Assembly: GCF_047971665.1 (NCBI RefSeq)
Contig: NZ_JBKEAA010000020.1
Span: 168,913 to 232,912 of the forward strand
Direction of reading: 5' to 3'
Length of the DNA stretch: 64,000 nucleotides
Origin: Castellaniella sp047971665
GTDB lineage: Bacteria > Pseudomonadota > Gammaproteobacteria > Burkholderiales > Burkholderiaceae_B
Both the position numbers and the translations under genes were made by a program. Below the pieces are notes generated by a model. The model was not told where the DNA came from. It was given only the letters and a program-made list of their open reading frames with translations, and did not search any database. Shown here piece by piece: positions 63,423-64,000 of the stretch (positions are counted from its first letter, which is position 1; the number at the start of each line of letters is the position of its first letter).

Positions 63423-63956
63423 GGAAAGCTTCCCGGTTTGTGGCTGTTTTCTTGGCGGCCCGAATCGGAAGACCGCTGCCGATGTTTTGAAACCTGCCGC
63501 TGCTTGATCGGCGCACCCGAAAATCATACACAAAAAGCGATTGCGAAACACAATGCGCAGAAGATTGATTTTTTACAAAAAAATGTCGAGAACTGATCGC
63601 CCGTATTTAAAACCCCGATACGCCATTCGTCCGCATTCGATATATTTCGACATGCTTTCTGCCCTCTCCCGGAAAAGTAACGATCCCCATCGTCCCGGAC
63701 TTGAAAACCGACATTAAAAAAGGATAAAACCCTTTCTGTCGATTTAATCATTGTCAATTTACAGCCATGCAATAACCTTGTTTCAAACCATGTTTTGAAA
63801 GACGCCGACAACCGCCCTATTCAAATGCGTCCCTCATGATGAAGTCCCTCCTCCCACGAGACCGCCCCACACCGCCGGCGCGCGGGCCGGAACACAGCGC
63901 GGTATGCGATAATCCCGGACTTCCGGCCTCGGACGCACCGCGATCCAGGCCGGCGC
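63423..63956. other. AT-rich intergenic region before tRNA
   Basis: 534 bases; from about 63530 to 63830 it is clearly less GC-rich than its surroundings, with runs such as TTTTTTACAAAAAAA. It should contain the alpha-2-macroglobulin promoter (minus) and that of the tRNA (plus). A 95-codon frame on the minus strand (63524-63811) shows no family and Phe/Cys-rich composition. No RNA gene recognised apart from the tRNA at the edge. Confidence 0.55.
63908..63913 (+). promoter_or_regulatory. Candidate -10 element of the tRNA gene
   Basis: GATAAT within TATGCGATAATCCC lies 44 bases before the tRNA and is followed by a GC-rich discriminator, as in stable-RNA promoters. No clear -35 hexamer. Confidence 0.35.
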
Positions 63957-64000
63957 GGGCCTCTAGCTCATGCCTGGTTAGAGCAGCGGACTCATAATCC
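63957..64000 (+). tRNA. tRNA with CAT anticodon (tRNA-Ile2 or tRNA-Met), 5' part
   Basis: The gene runs off the right edge after 44 bases. Acceptor 5' strand GGGCCTC (63957-63963), U8-A9, D-stem GCTC/GAGC (63966-63969, 63981-63984) with GG in the loop, anticodon stem GCGGA and loop CTCATAA with anticodon CAT at 63993-63995. A CAT anticodon with this loop fits either elongator tRNA-Met or the lysidine-modified tRNA-Ile2; the missing 3' half is needed to decide. Confidence 0.85.

Noticed and set aside
63524..63811. 95-codon minus-strand ORF in the AT-rich spacer
   Set aside because: No recognisable domain, no ribosome-binding site and Phe/Cys-rich composition; more likely chance in an AT-rich intergenic stretch.

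Overview
The window is a GC-rich chromosomal segment from a betaproteobacterium, most likely a Burkholderiales/Alcaligenaceae relative (Bordetella, Achromobacter, Castellaniella and similar genera). This rests on the family-typical order leuC-leuD-leuB-asd-fimV, the hemC-hemD-hemX-hemY block, recA-recX with sucC-sucD nearby, and the protein types. It is mostly core chromosome, with one large accessory operon (Tad pilus) and a few small oddities. There is no prophage, transposon, integrase or CRISPR array.

Layout. 1-5838 (minus): leuC, leuD, leuB, asd and the 5' part of fimV, covering leucine synthesis, the aspartate-family branch point and a polar LysM protein. 5978-10846 (minus): an M48 lipoprotein protease, aroC, an alpha/beta hydrolase, selO and a DUF2069 membrane protein. 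10882-15640: YihY/BrkB membrane protein, a CBS-domain protein, dusA (minus), thrB and a BPSS1780-type membrane protein. 15598-25506 (minus): a ten-gene Tad/Flp pilus operon, almost entirely joined by 1-4 base stop/start overlaps. It encodes a pilin, TadG-like and TadE-like proteins, an unknown secreted protein, CpaB, the secretin CpaC, an FHA-TadA fusion ATPase, TadB, TadC and a DUF192 protein. 25692-32376 (minus): FAH-family hydrolase, ppa, hemY, hemX, hemD, hemC, a 31-codon membrane peptide ORF and a TerC protein. 32593-40248: sucD, sucC, a DUF2889 protein, metE/metR (divergent), recX and recA with an SOS box.

40593-46995 (plus): a TctD/TctE-type two-component system translationally coupled to an MHS-family transporter, a candidate small RNA, and a BCCT betaine/choline-type transporter. 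47119-49600: an orphan asparagine synthetase of the polysaccharide-locus type beside a degraded rfbC remnant. 49557-52845 (plus): rdgC, then a Fur-box-preceded ChaN-type lipoprotein and a YncE-like beta-propeller protein. 52887-63422 (minus): an aspartate carbamoyltransferase with an extra N-terminal HTH-like domain, a lipoprotein with a SecD-P1-like domain, pbpC and a 2004-residue alpha-2-macroglobulin. A tRNA with a CAT anticodon runs off the right edge.

Most worth a second look: the Tad operon, which lacks tadZ, tadD and a prepilin peptidase but carries an FHA domain and a Gly/Gln/Ser repeat linker on its ATPase; the HTH-PyrB protein with a palindrome in its own promoter; the candidate sRNA with anti-Shine-Dalgarno motifs at 44626-44778; the 31-codon ORF coupled at both ends between terC and hemC; and the rfbC relic. 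All assignments come from reading sequence; no database search was run.
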